Shown here piece by piece: positions 10,763-22,407 of a DNA stretch of 64,000 nucleotides. Under the pieces are notes generated by a model. The model searched no databases. It was not told the origin of the DNA and saw only the letters and a program-made list of their open reading frames with translations. Positions within the stretch are counted from its first letter, which is position 1, and each line of letters opens with the position of its first letter. The position numbers were made by a program, and so were the translations under genes. Source of the stretch: Mesostigma viride (lineage: Eukaryota > Streptophyta > Mesostigmatophyceae > Mesostigmatales > Mesostigmataceae); contig RPFO01000392.1 of NCBI GenBank assembly GCA_009746045.1, positions 2,773,681 to 2,837,680 of the forward strand, in the 5' to 3' direction.

Positions 10763-11457
10763 GGAAAGGCGAAGAAGAAACTCCAGTTCGGTTTCCCCGT
10801 GGATCCGCGTCTGGGACTGTGTCCGGAGAGGCCGGCCGTGTTGTTGGCCAGGCCGCGGTCGGCGAACCAGTTGCACAACCGGGGGCGGGAGGGGACGAGC
10901 TCCCACCCAACGCACCAACCCACGCACCAGCCTTACCGTGCGGTCAGCCAGAAAAAACGTACGAAGACTTGATGGCAGAGGCGGCGGCTGCGCAGGGGCA
11001 GAAGGCAAAACGTCGGGGAGGGGGCAGGCGAGGGGCGGGGCAGGAGACGGAGGGTGCCGACGAACCTGCACAGCCGCAGAAGGGTGGTGGTCAGGGCAGA
11101 GATGCGACGGCCGAAAACCGAATCAGGGACGTTCGGCCGGACGTCCGGATGCGCTTTATGGATGGCGCGAAACTGAGTCGCGGAGGTTGGAGTTCGAAAT
11201 GGGTAGACGAGGTGTGCATAAACTGGGAGCACAAGTACCCCAAGAAGGAAGATTTTCTGCTCTTTGGCACCCTCCTGGGCAAAGAGAGGGAGAAGGTGGT
11301 GATCAGATGGTTTGATGAAGGGCACGACATCGGTTGGAGTAATGAGTGCGAGCAAAAGTTTCGTTTCCCTCTGAAGTTCGCTAGAGAACATGTTACTCTC
11401 CTGAAGGAAGGCGCCAGCTGGGACAACATTCCTTCATATCGACCTGGCAAGCGATGA
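10763..11457 (+). CDS. Terminal exon of the unrecognised region-1 gene
   Basis: The acceptor TACGTGCAG ends at 10762 and the frame is open to TGA at 11457. The first half is Gly/Ala/Pro/Gln-rich with basic RRGGGRRG. The second half looks like a folded domain: SRGGWSSKWVDEVCINW, KKEDFLLFGTLLG, then IRWFDEGHDIGW and WDNIPSYR. It is rich in Trp and aromatic residues. I recognise no family. It is the last exon before about 1 kb of noncoding DNA. Confidence 0.5.
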
Positions 11458-12492
11458 TGGGCGAGGACTTTGCACGAAATCGCGTTTTGCACGTAATTGC
11501 CCACCGCAACGTGGAGAAATGCAGATGTACATAGTAGTTGGTTCAGTGACCGTGACTTTGGGCAGTTTAGTAGTTGGGGTGACGTGTCCAATGTATATAT
11601 GGTGGGGCGCGTCCAAGGGGGTCCACGCTGATTGAGCACTTGCATGTGTTCTTTCAACATATTCGGACATGTATGAAATGAATAAATTGTTTGGACGATT
11701 GCAAATTGATTGATTGAAGAATGAGATACCATTAATAATTGAAAAATGTAAAACCTCATTGTGAATTTGTACTTCAAACTTTCACATGCATGCCCCAAAT
11801 TGTGCATTTGTGCAGGTTTTAATTATGAGAAGTAGCATTTCTCTACAAATATTGAGAAATTTAGGGGCACTTGGGGTTGTTGGCCATGTTCATTCATGAT
11901 AAAATGGACTTTTTATGCTGTAACATCATATTCCACTAGTCCAAAACGCTGCTTTCATGACGTCAAAAGTACCAGCAATGGCCCTAGGTTGGAGCAGTAG
12001 ATGTTGGGGACGCCCTGCACTACTAGACTACTAGGGGGGAGGGCCCTGAGTAGCCCGGTTGCGCCCACGTAGGGTGACGCGCGCCTTCCCCACCGGGGGG
12101 GGGGGGGCAAATTGGCCTCTACAACATGTTGCCATGCCAACTATCAAACAAAGTAGAGGTCCATACCTCCCATGCCTGCGCCAAGCTGCTCACGAATGGT
12201 GCGTGGGCCCGCTGCCGTTCTGCTTTCTTCGGGCCTCCCTGGGTAAGGAGCTGCCAGCCACAATGGCCCTCTCGGACACCTGTACCAGCATGAGCTAGCC
12301 GTTCACTGTGTTTTGGCACTTGTGAGCGGACCAAGTCCGGTGAGACCCTTGATGAGCAGAGACAGGGCTTTTGTTTACATGCTAGCTAGTAAGTAAGCAA
12401 AATTAACCTAAATTTGTCGTGGAGCGTAAATTCGCAATGGAATTGAGTTCACGAACTTGCAAGTATCTATAAGTTTACCCCAATTTACACGT
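11458..12492. other. Noncoding interval
   Basis: AT-rich to 11950, then mixed. It contains a 13-G run near 12091-12105 and no convincing coding exon, RNA gene or transposon end. It separates the region-1 locus from the first LINE copy, whose target duplication begins at 12493. Confidence 0.6.
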
Positions 12493-12505
12493 ATTTAGTT
12501 GTCTC

Positions 12506-13450
12506 TCTGGGCCTGGAGGCGAGGGCGGTGGGGTTGGAGATTAGTGTCAAAACTGAGGCGATGGTGATTGGGCCCTCCAGTCGTCCACCGCTGCCGCGCC
12601 TGCTCGACGGGACGGAGGTCCCATTCCGCGACCGCTTCAAGCTGTTGGGGAGTTGGCTTCCTGACACTGCCGACGATGTGGACACCCGCATCGGCCTTTC
12701 CTGGGCCAAGCTCTGTTCGCTCAACACCTACTGGCGCTCCAAGGGCCTGGACAAGCACCGCAAGCGCATGCTCTTCAAGGTCCTCGTCCTCACGGTGCTC
12801 ACGTATGGCGCCGAGGCGTGGACACTCACGGCAACACTGGCAGCCAAGCTAGACGGCACGGTAACCAGGATGCTCCGACAGGTCCTGAATGTAGGGTTTT
12901 CTCAGCGTCGGTCATTAGAGTCTTTGTATCACGGTATGCCTCGTATTTCGAATGAGATTAGGCAGTGTAGGATAGCATTTGTAGGACATCTTGCTCGCAC
13001 CAGCCAGGTCGACACCGCCCTTGGTCTGGCCGGTCCCCAGCGGCTCGGCCAACCAGGGCGGCATATTTTGACCTGGCCTGGCCCCAAGAACATTCCTAAA
13101 AGGGTAGGGAAACATGCCATGACCTATACCCAGATGTTGCTGGACGACCTAGTGGTCCCAGCCCAGTTTGAGTACCGCATCCCCTAGCTCTCTCTCCCTT
13201 CTCTGGACTGCCATGCAGGACAAGGAGCGGTGGCAGAAGATTGTCAAGGCTCACACGCCAGCCCCTGTGGGCAAGCCGCCTCCCCCCAAGAGGAGGAGCC
13301 GTTTTGATGAGTAGCGTAGATAGGCTTTTCTAGACTAGATATAGCTTAGAGTTAGGTTAGTTCGATTACGCGGCTTCCTCCACACCACCCATCCCACCTG
13401 GAATATGTGCAACATGATCTCCCAACGGAGACATGTTATAATTTAATTTA
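12506..13450 (+). mobile_element. LINE alpha1, 5'-truncated
   Basis: A 945-bp 3' fragment of family alpha, flanked by a 13-bp target duplication ATTTAGTTGTCTC at 12493-12505 and 13451-13463. It encodes the region after reverse transcriptase motif C: VKTEAMVIG, LTYGAEAWTLT, a MLRQVLNVGF stretch and IAFVGHLARTSQVDTALG, then a stop in the Lys/Arg-rich C-terminus. The 3' UTR ends CCCAACGGAGACATGTTATA followed by AATTT repeats. The clean duplication and tail show insertion by target-primed reverse transcription. Confidence 0.93.
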
Positions 13451-13463
13451 ATTTAGTTGTCTC

Positions 13464-13562
13464 ACTTAGTATTCAATGAAATTCTCTGCAAATGCTCCGT
13501 GACTCCCCAACGGGAGCACGAGATTAATGCATTCATTCATTCATTTAATTGAAACGTATCTA
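13464..13562. repeat. Short relic of a delta-type LINE 3' end
   Basis: GCTCCGTGACTCCCC with AACGGGAGCACGAG at about 13491-13521 is the reverse complement of the terminal segment of the delta LINEs at 19340 and 26845. It is followed by TTAATGCATTCATTCATTCA. Only the last ~35 bp of the element are present and I could not define a target duplication. Confidence 0.5.
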
Positions 13563-13878
13563 GACTGCCTCGTCTGCTTCAAAAGGTCGGGGAGCATGCT
13601 CCCTGACACCGCCGATGTGGACATCCGCATCGGCCAGGCCTGGGCTAGGCTGCGTTCGCTCAAAACCTACTGGCACTCGAAGGACCTGGGCGAGCACCGC
13701 AAGCGAATGCTCTTCAAGGTCATGCTTCTCACGGTGCTTACGCATGGCGACGAGGCATGGACGCTCACGGACACGCTGGCCGCCCGGCTGGACGGCACGT
13801 TTTACAGGATGCTTCGACAGGTCCTGAATGTAGGGTTTTCCACACCGATAGGTCATTAGAGACTTTGTATCAGGGTCT
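13563..13878 (+). mobile_element. LINE alpha2 internal fragment
   Basis: About 315 bp matching alpha from LLGSWLPDTADDVD-like sequence through LTVLTHGDEAWTLT to VLNVGFS, about 80-85% like alpha1 by eye. It lacks the tail and both ends are abrupt, so it is a deletion remnant. One or more frame breaks are present. Confidence 0.75.
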
Positions 13879-14365
13879 CGTCAGGTGTCTCGCAAGAAGG
13901 GTGCTGCCTCTGGTGGTGCCAGTAGGTATTCAACTTTCCTCGTCGGCTCGCGGCCAACAGGCTTCGGGGACAGCCGCTAAACAGTCCCGTTCCACTACCA
14001 CGCCTCGACCTAGCCGTCGGGTGATAGCCACATGGTGACCAGTGCCGGTATTTCGGGCTACAACCTCATCTCTCAACTGTCAGATTCGTATAAAACCCAA
14101 CGTTTGCTAGATTACCTACGCCTCGGCGTTGTACAATCAGCCCCACCCCCGAATACCCCGAGCAAGCGGCAGGCTCGCATCCTCCGCTTGCAGGACATAA
14201 TCAATGCGATGAAAAGCACTATTCCCTCCGTTTCCACCCCCTCCGTTTCATCCCCACCCCCACCTCCCACTGCATCCACCCCCACCATCCATCACCGTTC
14301 TCCCCTGTTGGGCCAGCAGGCATCCTTGGCCCTTGCCGGCCACCTTCAATGCGCACGCACATTGC

Positions 14366-14415
14366 TAGCCGACGACACCCATAATTAATTAATTAATTAG
14401 CCGACGACACCCATA
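14366..14415. mobile_element. Tail-only LINE insertion inside alpha3
   Basis: An 18-bp duplication, TAGCCGACGACACCCATA, at 14366-14383 and 14398-14415 flanks only 14 bp of ATTA repeats. This is the footprint expected if target-primed reverse transcription stopped after copying the 3' tail. The inserted repeat matches the TTAA-rich tail of the delta LINEs. Confidence 0.75.
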
Positions 14416-16669
14416 GCTACCGGGTAGTTCTAAGAGCTCGTTGCCTTCTGCATGGCCCATCGTGTATCTATTCTAGGCGTACAATAGCATCGCCGCAAGG
14501 TGCCACTTGGCATGGTGAGCACTGATCGCCTGGCGGGTGCATGGCTGGCGGTTTACTTCGCTGGTAGTGGTACACCCGGCCAAGGTGGTGTTGGTCTTTT
14601 GTGTTCGCCGCTAGCTGGCAGTTGCTAGCCTCAGCACGCTTAAGTTTCTAATTAACCCCACGCCTTATGGTAGCACATGCATTTCACCTCCGTCGAGGGG
14701 CGGTCTAAACACCACCTCACGGTAAGGGTGGGCTACGCACCCCATATAGTGGCAGGTCTACCTGAGTTGGAACGCCAGACGCTCTTCGAGTCATTTCATA
14801 GCCTTGAGGGAGTCAGTGGTCACCCCGGCCCGCCACTTTTTGGTTATGCTCGACGCCAATGCCACGCTCCTCGATCGTGGGCTCTGCTGGCAGTCGCTTT
14901 GCGCCTGCTGACACGGCTGCTAACCACAACACTCCCCTGTTTTCTGCCTTTTTGCGGGATAGCGGGATGCATGGTTGCTGTCAACTGCCACTTCCAACGT
15001 GCCTCACAGGACTTGGTCACTTCATCGTGGCCCTAACGGCCGTCAGGCCTGCATGTTTGGACTACGTGGTGGTACGGCAGCCCAGGTGCACCTCGGTTCT
15101 GGACACCCGGCCGAGTGTTTGACACGCCCATGGTGTGCTCTGACCATGCACCGGTTGGTGCGCGCGACCATTCGGCTCCGGTTCCACGTACCCGAGCGCC
15201 GCGCCCCAGTGGTCCGCCCTGACTGGTCCGCTCTACGCCCGGTCGATCTGGCCGGGGAGATCCAGAGGACTGGACGGACGCCGAGCACGCGCGGAACCGG
15301 TGCCGACTGGAGTACCTGTCGGCCCTGGACGCCCGGGCGGACGTCGACGAGCTGGACAAGGGTGCCCCCAGGGCCCAGGCCCCAAGTTACGCCACCATTT
15401 TTGCGGGCCTTGCGGCCCGTGCCCCGTTGCTGGCGGCCCGGCACGTACCTAGCTGGGCACCGGTCATGCCCCGCCGCCGCCCCGGCCCGCTCTACCGCCA
15501 GGACCCCAAGGTCTTGGCCGCCCTGCACCGCCAGGCTCAAGCGTAACCGGGACTCGCTGCAGAAACCGGTGCTCAAGGCCGCCCTCGTGGAGGCCTACGA
15601 GCACGCTCAGGACGCGGAGGCGGCCCAGTGCATCGCGGATGCCAAGGCCTGCCAGGCTCGCAACCAACTGGCAAGCCTGGACATGTGGTACCACCTCGAC
15701 CCGCTCGGCGGCCGGCGGCAGCGCACGTCCCCGGTGGAGCACACGGGGGACGGCACGACGCCGGTCAGCCTTGCATGACCGCTGGTTGGCCCACAATGTT
15801 TCCTTGAATGGTGGGGCTCGCGCCCCCCCCCCTCCGCTTCACCCCGAGACGGCCGCCCGCGCCTCGGGGTTGCCGGACCCCCGCCGCCGCCAGCGCCCGG
15901 CCCCCCTCCTCGGCCGCGGACTACCAAGTCCCCGCCTTGCAGGATCGAGCCGGCTGCCTTGCCACCAACGATGTCGTCCACCCCTTCACTTTGAAGGAAT
16001 TGGACGGCGCCCTTGCTCGCCTGCGGTACGATGCGGCGGTCGGTGCCGACCACCTTTCTGCTGAGCTGCATGCTGAAGACCCCTGATCCGGCGGTTAGGG
16101 ATCTTCTGCTGGCGTTCTGCAACCGTGTCCTGCTTTCTGACGAGCCTCCGCCTGCTGAGTGGCAGCTAGACGGCCATCCGCGTCATGCTGTATACAAGAA
16201 GGGCTCTGCTGCTGACCCCGGTAACTACCGGGGTGTCTGCCTCCAGAGCGCCGCGCTGAACGGGTCTTCATGCGATTGCCATGATGCTGCACAGGCTCTG
16301 CGCCACGCTGGACCCACACCTGGGTGAGTCTCAGATCAGGGTTTCCGTCATGGTCGTAACACTGTCATGGCTGTGTTTGTCGCGCGCCGGTTGATGGAGG
16401 AGGTGCGTCGCCTTTGCCCTGACAGTTTGCCGCTGGTCTTCATTTTTGTTTACTACATCAAGGCCTTTGACACGGTCCTCTGGGAGGCTCTTTGGGCCAT
16501 CCTAGCTCTGGATCGGGTGGCCACCAACGTTTATTGCTGCCATTCGTCGACTGTATGAGGGCTCACAACAGGCAGTAGTGCGGACTGCGGAGGGCACCAC
16601 CCCATGCACCATCCCCCCTTCACCACGGGGTGTGGCAAGTTTGTGTCCTGTCCCCATATATATACCTGT

Positions 16670-17752
16670 GTCAGGCGGTACAGCGCCACCTCCCTCGCGG
16701 CACTCCCTCGGTCGCCTCCGTTCAATCTCCCGCCGCATTCCCTGCTCGCGTCATCGATAAACACCAGAAAACCTACGCGGGTATTCTGCACACGGCTGAT
16801 TGGATTGCTCTTTTCGCGGACCTCAACGCCCAGGGACGTGCGTGGCTGTTCTCGCTTTCCTTGCGGAGTGTGGGCTCGGCGTACCTTCGTGCTCTTCCCA
16901 TGGCCCCCCCATTCGCCTTGGCTCCCAGCCACTACTCGGTGGCGCTCCGGCACCAGCTATTTGCCCCGCAGCCTCTTGTTCCGGCCGGGCGGCCTTGTGG
17001 TAGCTGTGGGCAGCCGCTGGATCCCACGGGGACTCACTACCTTGCCTGTGCATGGGGGCCAACAGAATCAGAATTGGTATTTGTATTTGCACACTGTCCT
17101 CCTGACGGTGGTGCTCGCCATGATTCGGTCGGTTTTCCCCCACGCGAACATCCGGTCCGAGGATGCGGATGGCGCTGCCTTCTATTCCCCCAACCACCGG
17201 CCTGACATCGTGGTGCTGGACTTTGAGGGGGGTGGCCGGCATCTGCTTATTGACGTTTCGGTGGCGCGGCCCTTGGCTCTTAGCCACGTGGCTGGGGCCT
17301 CCCTCACGGCAGGTTACACGGCGGACCGGGCGGAGCGGGCCAAGCTCCTGGCCTACGGCGACGTCGGGCACCATCGTGTGGTGCCCTTTGTCCTGGAGGA
17401 GTTTGGGGCCATGGGGCCCCTGACCTCCGCCTTCTTCAAGGAGTGTTGCCGGCTCCGGGAGGACCGGCTGGACCTGGAGGGCCAGCGGGCCCCATGGTCG
17501 GCGCGGACCTGGACGTCATATTGGCGTCAGCGCTTGTCGGTGGCGCTGACTCGGGCCATGGCTGACATCATGCTCCGCCGTACGCGGGCTGATTTTGCGG
17601 TGCAGCAGGGCTATTAGGTTCCTCCCGTTAGGCGTTTCCATTGGTCTTATCGTAGTATAGAGCTTTGACATGGCTCTGTATATAGGTTTATAGCTGGGCG
17701 TTTGCTTTGGTTTGAGTGATTTCACTCTGCTGTAAGTAATTATATTTTTAAT
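16670..17752 (+). mobile_element. LINE beta1, 5'-truncated, carrying a restriction-like endonuclease
   Basis: Inserted in alpha3 with the duplication ATATATATACCTGT at 16656-16669 and 17753-17766. It encodes the C-terminal part of a site-selective LINE protein: KTYAGILHTADW, a CX2CX9HX3C finger (CGSCG...THYLAC, near 16990-17050), and a PD-D-K nuclease core. The core consists of RPDIVVLD, then LLIDVSVARP, then ERAKLLAYGD, as in R2/R4-type restriction-like endonucleases. A frame change near 17050 splits the finger from the nuclease. The stop is at 17617, followed by a short 3' UTR. Confidence 0.9.
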
Positions 17753-18944
17753 ATATATATACCTGTTCATTATTGTCGTGGATCACGTCATGCGCCGGGC
17801 ACGTGCGCGCTTTACTGCTCTTAAGGGGTTCGAGCCAGGCTTGGACATCCTTAACGAGAAAGAGCACGGCGGGGTTAGACCTGGTTACCGCCTGGCCGAC
17901 CTGATTTATGCGGATGACACCACCCTCAGATGTCGCGCGCCCTGAGCACATTCAGACCTGGCTGGACTGTCTGGGCTTGGAGGCGAGGGCGGTGGGGTTG
18001 GAGATTAGTGTCAAAACTGAGGCGATGGTGATTGGGGCCTCCAGTACACCGCCGCTGCCGCGCCTGCTCGACGGGACGGAGGTCCCGTTCCGCGACCGCT
18101 TCAAACTGTTGGGGAGTTGGCTGACTTGGCTCCCTGTCGACACCGCCGACGATGTGGACATCTGCATCGGCCTGGCCTGGGCTAGGCTTCGTTCGCTCAT
18201 GCACACCTACTGGCGCTCCAAGGGCCTGCAGCTGATCGAGCACCGCAAGAGCATGCTCTTCAAGGTCCTCGCCCTCACGGTGCTCACGTATGGCGCCGAG
18301 GCGTGGACACTCACACCCACACTGGCAGCTAAGCTAGACGGCACAGTTTACAGGATGCTCCGACAGGTCCTGAACGTAGGGTTTTCCAAGCGCCCGTCAT
18401 CAGAGTCTTTGTATCAGGGCATGCCTCGTATTTCGGACGAGATTAGACAGCGTAGGATAGCATTTGTAGGACACCTTGCTCACACCAGCCAGGTCGACAC
18501 CGCCCTTGGTCAGTGGCAGGCCCCCAGCGGCTTGGCCAGCTAGGGCGGCATATTCTGACCTCGCCTGGCCCTGCGGACATTCCCAAAAGGGTAGGGAAAC
18601 ATGTCATGAGCTATACCCAGATGTTGCTGGACGACCTACTGGTCCCAACCCAGTTTGAATATCACATCCACTCTCTCTCCCTTCTTTGGACTGCCATGCA
18701 GAACAAGACGCGGTGGCAGAAGATTGTCAAGGCTCACACGCCCGACCCTGTGGGCAAGCCACCTGCCCCCAAGAGGAGGAGGCGTTTTGATGAGTAGGGT
18801 AGTTTGGATTTGTCTAGACTAGATAGATTAGCGTTAGGTTAGCTAGATTACGCGGCTCTCTCCACTCCACCATCCATCAAGGAATATGTGCTACATGATC
18901 TCCCAACGGAAGCATGTTATAATTTAATTTTTTTATTTTTTAAA

Positions 18945-19023
18945 ATCAGGGTATGCATTATTAGACACGTTACGCAGTCACGTGTCTATTAATTAATTAA
19001 CTAATTATTTCATCAGGGTATGC
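18945..19023. mobile_element. Short LINE-tail insertion with 12-bp duplication
   Basis: ATCAGGGTATGC is repeated at 18945-18956 and 19012-19023 around 55 bp that include TAGACACGTTACG, CACGTGTCTATTAATTAATT and more AATT repeats. The uninterrupted alpha sequence reads straight through, confirming the insertion. The same CACGTGTCTATTAAT tail is in the insertion at 19454-19525, so both came from one unseen LINE or SINE family. Confidence 0.8.
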
Positions 19024-19315
19024 CTCGCATTTCGGACGAGATTAGGCAGCGTAGGATAGCATTCGTAGGACATCTTGCCGATCACACCAGTCAGGTAGAC
19101 ACCGCCCGTGGTCTGGCCGGCCCCCAGCTGCTTGGCCAACCAGGGCGGCATATCCTGACCTGGCCTGGCCCCAAGGACAGTCCTAGAAAGCTGGGTAAAC
19201 CTGCCCTGAACTACACCCAGATGTTGCATGCTGGCCGACCTAGTGGTCCCAGCTCAGTTTGAACACCGCATTCACTCCCTCTCTCTTGCATGCTTGGACT
19301 GCTATGCAGAACAAG

Positions 19316-20050
19316 AATTAATTAATTGATTAATTAAACTCGAGCTCCCGTTGGGGAGTCACAGAGCATTAACCCCGCGATGGATGGATGGATGGATGGG
19401 TGGGTGGGTACACGCAATCCTACCGGTCTAAGCTATCTACAAGCAATCTACAATTAATTAATTAATTAATTAAATTGATTAATAGACACGTTGAAATTAA
19501 TTAATTGATTAATAGACACGTTGATAGCAATCTACAAGCTATCTACAAAACAGTCCTACTATAACGGCGCTCGCGACCCTAGAGGGGTCCTGTCTAGCAT
19601 GCCTCCCGCGTTTGCAAACACGCTCCTTCCCCACGTACGGCAGAGGGGTTGTTGTCCTCTACGACCTGGGCCCACTTGGCCTTGTCCATCATCTTTTTCC
19701 AAATCATGGAGAGGCCGGCCTAGGCCCCCCATGTCCTCTAGTAGCTGTTCTTTGAAGGTGCGGGCCGGCCTTGCGGCGCCTAACCTGGCTGGGCCCGGCC
19801 CACCGACGTGAGGAGGTGCCGGCCCTTGCAGCTGGGCGGGGCGCAGCCCTGCAGAGGGGCCACGTGAGGCCTGTCTACCTGGTTGGTGCGAGCTAAGTGC
19901 CCAACTAGCAGCAGGCGCCGCTGCTTGATGGTGCTGGCACCTGATAAGTGGCATGCCGAGATACAAGTCCTCCTTGCGGACATGAGCAGCGTATCCTACA
20001 CGAAAAACTGACCGTAGCATGTTGGTGACCGCACCATCCAGCTTGTTGGC
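19316..20050 (-). mobile_element. LINE delta1, 5'-truncated, minus strand
   Basis: Inserted in alpha4 with ATGCAGAACAAG (19304-19315) and ATGCAAAACAAG (20051-20062) as a 12-bp duplication with one mismatch. Its 3' end, to the left, is a TTAA-rich tail and then CTCGAGCTCCCGTTGGGGAG and a GATG microsatellite (19380-19408). The minus strand encodes MLRSVFRVGYAAHVRKEDLY and ARTFKEQLLEDMGGLG, homologous to the alpha C-terminus, so delta is a sister subfamily. Frame breaks are present. Confidence 0.85.
19442..19537. mobile_element. Short LINE-tail insertion inside delta1
   Basis: AGCAATCTACAA is repeated at 19442-19453 and 19526-19537. The 72 bp between are AATT repeats with two copies of ATTGATTAATAGACACGTTG, the reverse complement of the tail seen at 18957-19011. 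The two copies suggest slippage or two rounds of tail copying. Confidence 0.8.
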
Positions 20051-20316
20051 ATGCAAAACAAGAAGAGGCACCGGCATGCAGACGATTGTCCAGGCTCACA
20101 CGCCAGCCCTTTTGGGCAAGCCCCCTCCCCTAAGGAGGAACGGGCGCTTTGCTGAGTAGAGCAGTTAGGGGTTTCTACTAGATAGATGTATTAGCTTAGT
20201 TCGGTTTAATTTCGCGGCTTCGCCCACCTCCATCTATCCAGCAAGCCTGGAATATGTGCTACATGATCTCCCAACGGAGTCATGTTATATAACTTAATTT
20301 AATTTTTTAATGTGAG

Positions 20317-21521
20317 CAAAAGTCCCCAGATGCAATGGATTAAATTCAATTAAACACTTTGATTATGTATTATTGTGGCCCGCCACTCCCCACCGGGTGC
20401 ACGCAATTGATTACTTATAATTGAGAAAGTGCATATGCACAGAAGGCGTGTCCCTGCCGGCCTGCCCCCACCCCTTGGGACACTTAGCGCTGCCCACCCC
20501 AAGGATACAGTCTCCTTGCCAATGAGGTGTCATGTCGCAAGCAAGAAAGCATGGAGAACGATGTGGGCATTCTAGGCTTCACGATGGCGAACGCTCGCAG
20601 AACGGGTCGGATTGCTCAGTCCTAGTTAACACACAGGGCCAGGAAGTTACGTGGTCAGTGAATGGCAACGGTGAGACGCGGCGAACGAAAAACATAGCGA
20701 AGGCGTACTTCCGATGAAAAGAAAGATAATGGCGCGCTCTCGTCCGTCCTGCCGTGGGAGAAAATGACAATGCCAGCGCAGTTTTCTTTCCCACTGTCCA
20801 GAACCTAAAAAAAAAAAAAAAGCGTATGAATGCTGTCGGCCAAACACTCTTAAAAGAAAAGGAGGCGAGTTGGCAGAAGTTCAGGAGGCGAGGCGAGGAT
20901 GCCGAGAAGGTCAGCGGTAAGGCTAAAGGAATTAGTGATTGCCCGACAACTGATCTTAATTCTAAAAACCACTGTCACCCGCCAGGCGCCTGTGAGACCG
21001 CACGAGCAAACAGATATCCCAAAGCATACACACGCTGACACGCACATCAGATTCACGACGAGTTTAGGTTAGATTTCAGCTCAACGTCCATGCACGTTAA
21101 CCAGGAACCGAACTCCGCCACACTTTGCTCGCGGATATATACCCCAATGTTGCAAGCTTGCTACTCGATTCTGCTGCACGGCTACCAATATTATGTCAGC
21201 ATGGTTTCGCGTCAGTTTTAAGTCCAAACACGAACGCGTCCTGCATGCAGCGGTCCTGCATCCTGCCTGAAGTCCTACTATGCGTGATGTACATAAAAGG
21301 GAAAGCGTCAAAAGCGAGCTTTGCTTCCTGCCATGGAGTCTGACTCTGGCCTCTGGGAGACGTGGGGTTGCGTCCTTGCGTGGGCCGTGGGGTCATACAC
21401 AACTAGTACAGTATGTACATACCCGATTTCTGGCCTGCGCTGGTTGTCTCTTTGATACGTACAGACAATCATGGCTCCACTGGGTATGTAGAGGGTAGAC
21501 GACTATGGGGTGCATACTGTA
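20317..21521. other. Noncoding interval
   Basis: No gene or element recognised. It has a 15-A run near 20807-20821. At 21424-21458 there is a segment (CCCGATTTCTGGCCTGCGCT and following) that recurs at 34938-34975 inside CACTA1, so it is a dispersed repeat piece. Confidence 0.55.
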
Positions 21522-21761
21522 GTACAGGCATTCACGCCTTAAGTTGGGTTGGCTTAAGTTGGGTTCACGTCTTAAGTTGGGTCAAATAGGGTTTCGGCAT
21601 TCCATGTTCAAAGTAGTTCAGCATAGTATGTTTAAGCATCTTTAGTTCAAATTAGTAGACTTGAAGTGAATTATTCGCGCCTTAAGTTGGGTTCACGCCT
21701 TAACTTTTGTGGGTTGACCCTCAAAAACCTCGAACCCAACTTAAGGCGTGAATTCCTGTAC
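21522..21761. mobile_element. MITE-like element with ~28-bp terminal inverted repeats
   Basis: The left end GTACAGGCATTCACGCCTTA plus AGTTGGGTT is matched in reverse complement by the right end, which finishes AAGGCGTGAATTCCTGTAC. If the ends are CAGG...CCTG, the flanks give a TA duplication. Inside, TTAAGTTGGGTT recurs at least four times. There is no coding capacity at 240 bp. The superfamily is unknown. Confidence 0.7.
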
Positions 21762-21866
21762 GTGTACACTGATACAGGCATTGGTATACACAGATGACTG
21801 ACGGACTGACCGACTGACATAGCAGTCACTGAAGCACAGACTGCACAGTCAGTACTGCGTATCTAC

Positions 21867-21937
21867 TGCGGCCCTCGGCCACTATAGACTCTCTGCTGCC
21901 CATGTGCGGCGTGGGACACAACAACAACAACAACAAC
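21867..21937 (+). repeat. Dispersed repeat, copy 1 (upstream of Lhcb)
   Basis: GGCCCTCGGCCACTATAGA, then CTCTGCTGCCCATGTGCGGC, then GTGGGACACAACAACAACAA. A partial plus copy is at 23738-23775 and a minus-strand copy at about 24300-24355, so copies flank the Lhcb gene in opposite orientations. Confidence 0.7.
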
Positions 21938-22407
21938 TGCGTATCTACTATACAATCAGTACGGTATATCTACACAACTGACCTCAGTAAAATCATGGAG
22001 CAATATTGTCAAACATGGAACCCTGCGCCGGTTCGCGAGCCGACAGCGCGGCGCGGCGCCAACGCCCCCGAAAAATCTCGGAAACGTTTCCGTCAGCGAG
22101 CGCGTGCGCTACTTGCTCGAACCTCGGAGCCACCAGGTGAATGAGCGAGGAACGTCTGGGGCGCGGCGCTCCGTCCTGTGGTCGACTGGTCGTACGAAAA
22201 AACAAGCAAGGATGAAGGGAAAGCTAGGACAGAATCCTAGGATAGACTTCGTCTACAGGCGCGACGCCAGGTGTTGGGTGCCCTATCGTGGAGCCCGATG
22301 CGCAATCCAATCGGAAATCTCGCAACCCGCAAGGCTTGATAAAGTCGTGCACACCCACCAGGAAAGGCACCATCACCCCTCAACTCCACCTTCAACCCCT
22401 CAACAAC
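21938..22407 (+). promoter_or_regulatory. Lhcb upstream region and 5' UTR
   Basis: 470 bp between the dispersed repeat and the Lhcb start. It ends in a C/A-rich leader (CACCATCACCCCTCAACTCC, then CTCAACAACATGGC) typical of a highly expressed algal mRNA. No TATA box could be assigned with confidence. Confidence 0.4.

Larger units (their letters stand above)
13879..18944 (+). mobile_element. LINE alpha3, long copy, interrupted by beta1
   Basis: The most complete alpha copy; its 5' limit is uncertain. In order it holds a Pro-rich segment (14032-14388) and a degenerate AP endonuclease (about 14440-15190) with GQGGVGLL, ACLDYVVV and VCSDHAPV. A linker leads to reverse transcriptase: motif A FVYYIKAFDTV near 16446, and motif C LIYADDTTL at 17901 after the beta1 insert. 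The C-terminal LTYGAEAWTLT and RRIAFVGHLAHTSQ follow, then the ATGTTATAATTTAATTT tail. Motif A has Tyr where alpha6 has Asp, and many frames are broken, so it is dead. Confidence 0.85.
18945..20316 (+). mobile_element. LINE alpha4 3' fragment, interrupted by a tail insertion and by delta1
   Basis: Alpha sequence from the ATCAGGGTATGC position (GMPRISDEIRQRRIAFVGHL) to the ATGTTATATAACTTAATTT tail. It is interrupted at 18957-19011 by a 55-bp tail insertion and at 19316-20050 by delta1. It abuts the end of alpha3 directly. No functional product remains. Confidence 0.85.

Noticed and set aside
13879-18944. A Dualen/RandI-type LINE with both an AP endonuclease and a restriction-like endonuclease
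   Set aside because: The restriction-like part (16670-17752) is bounded by a 14-bp target duplication and the alpha reading resumes exactly after it. It is a separate beta LINE nested in alpha3.
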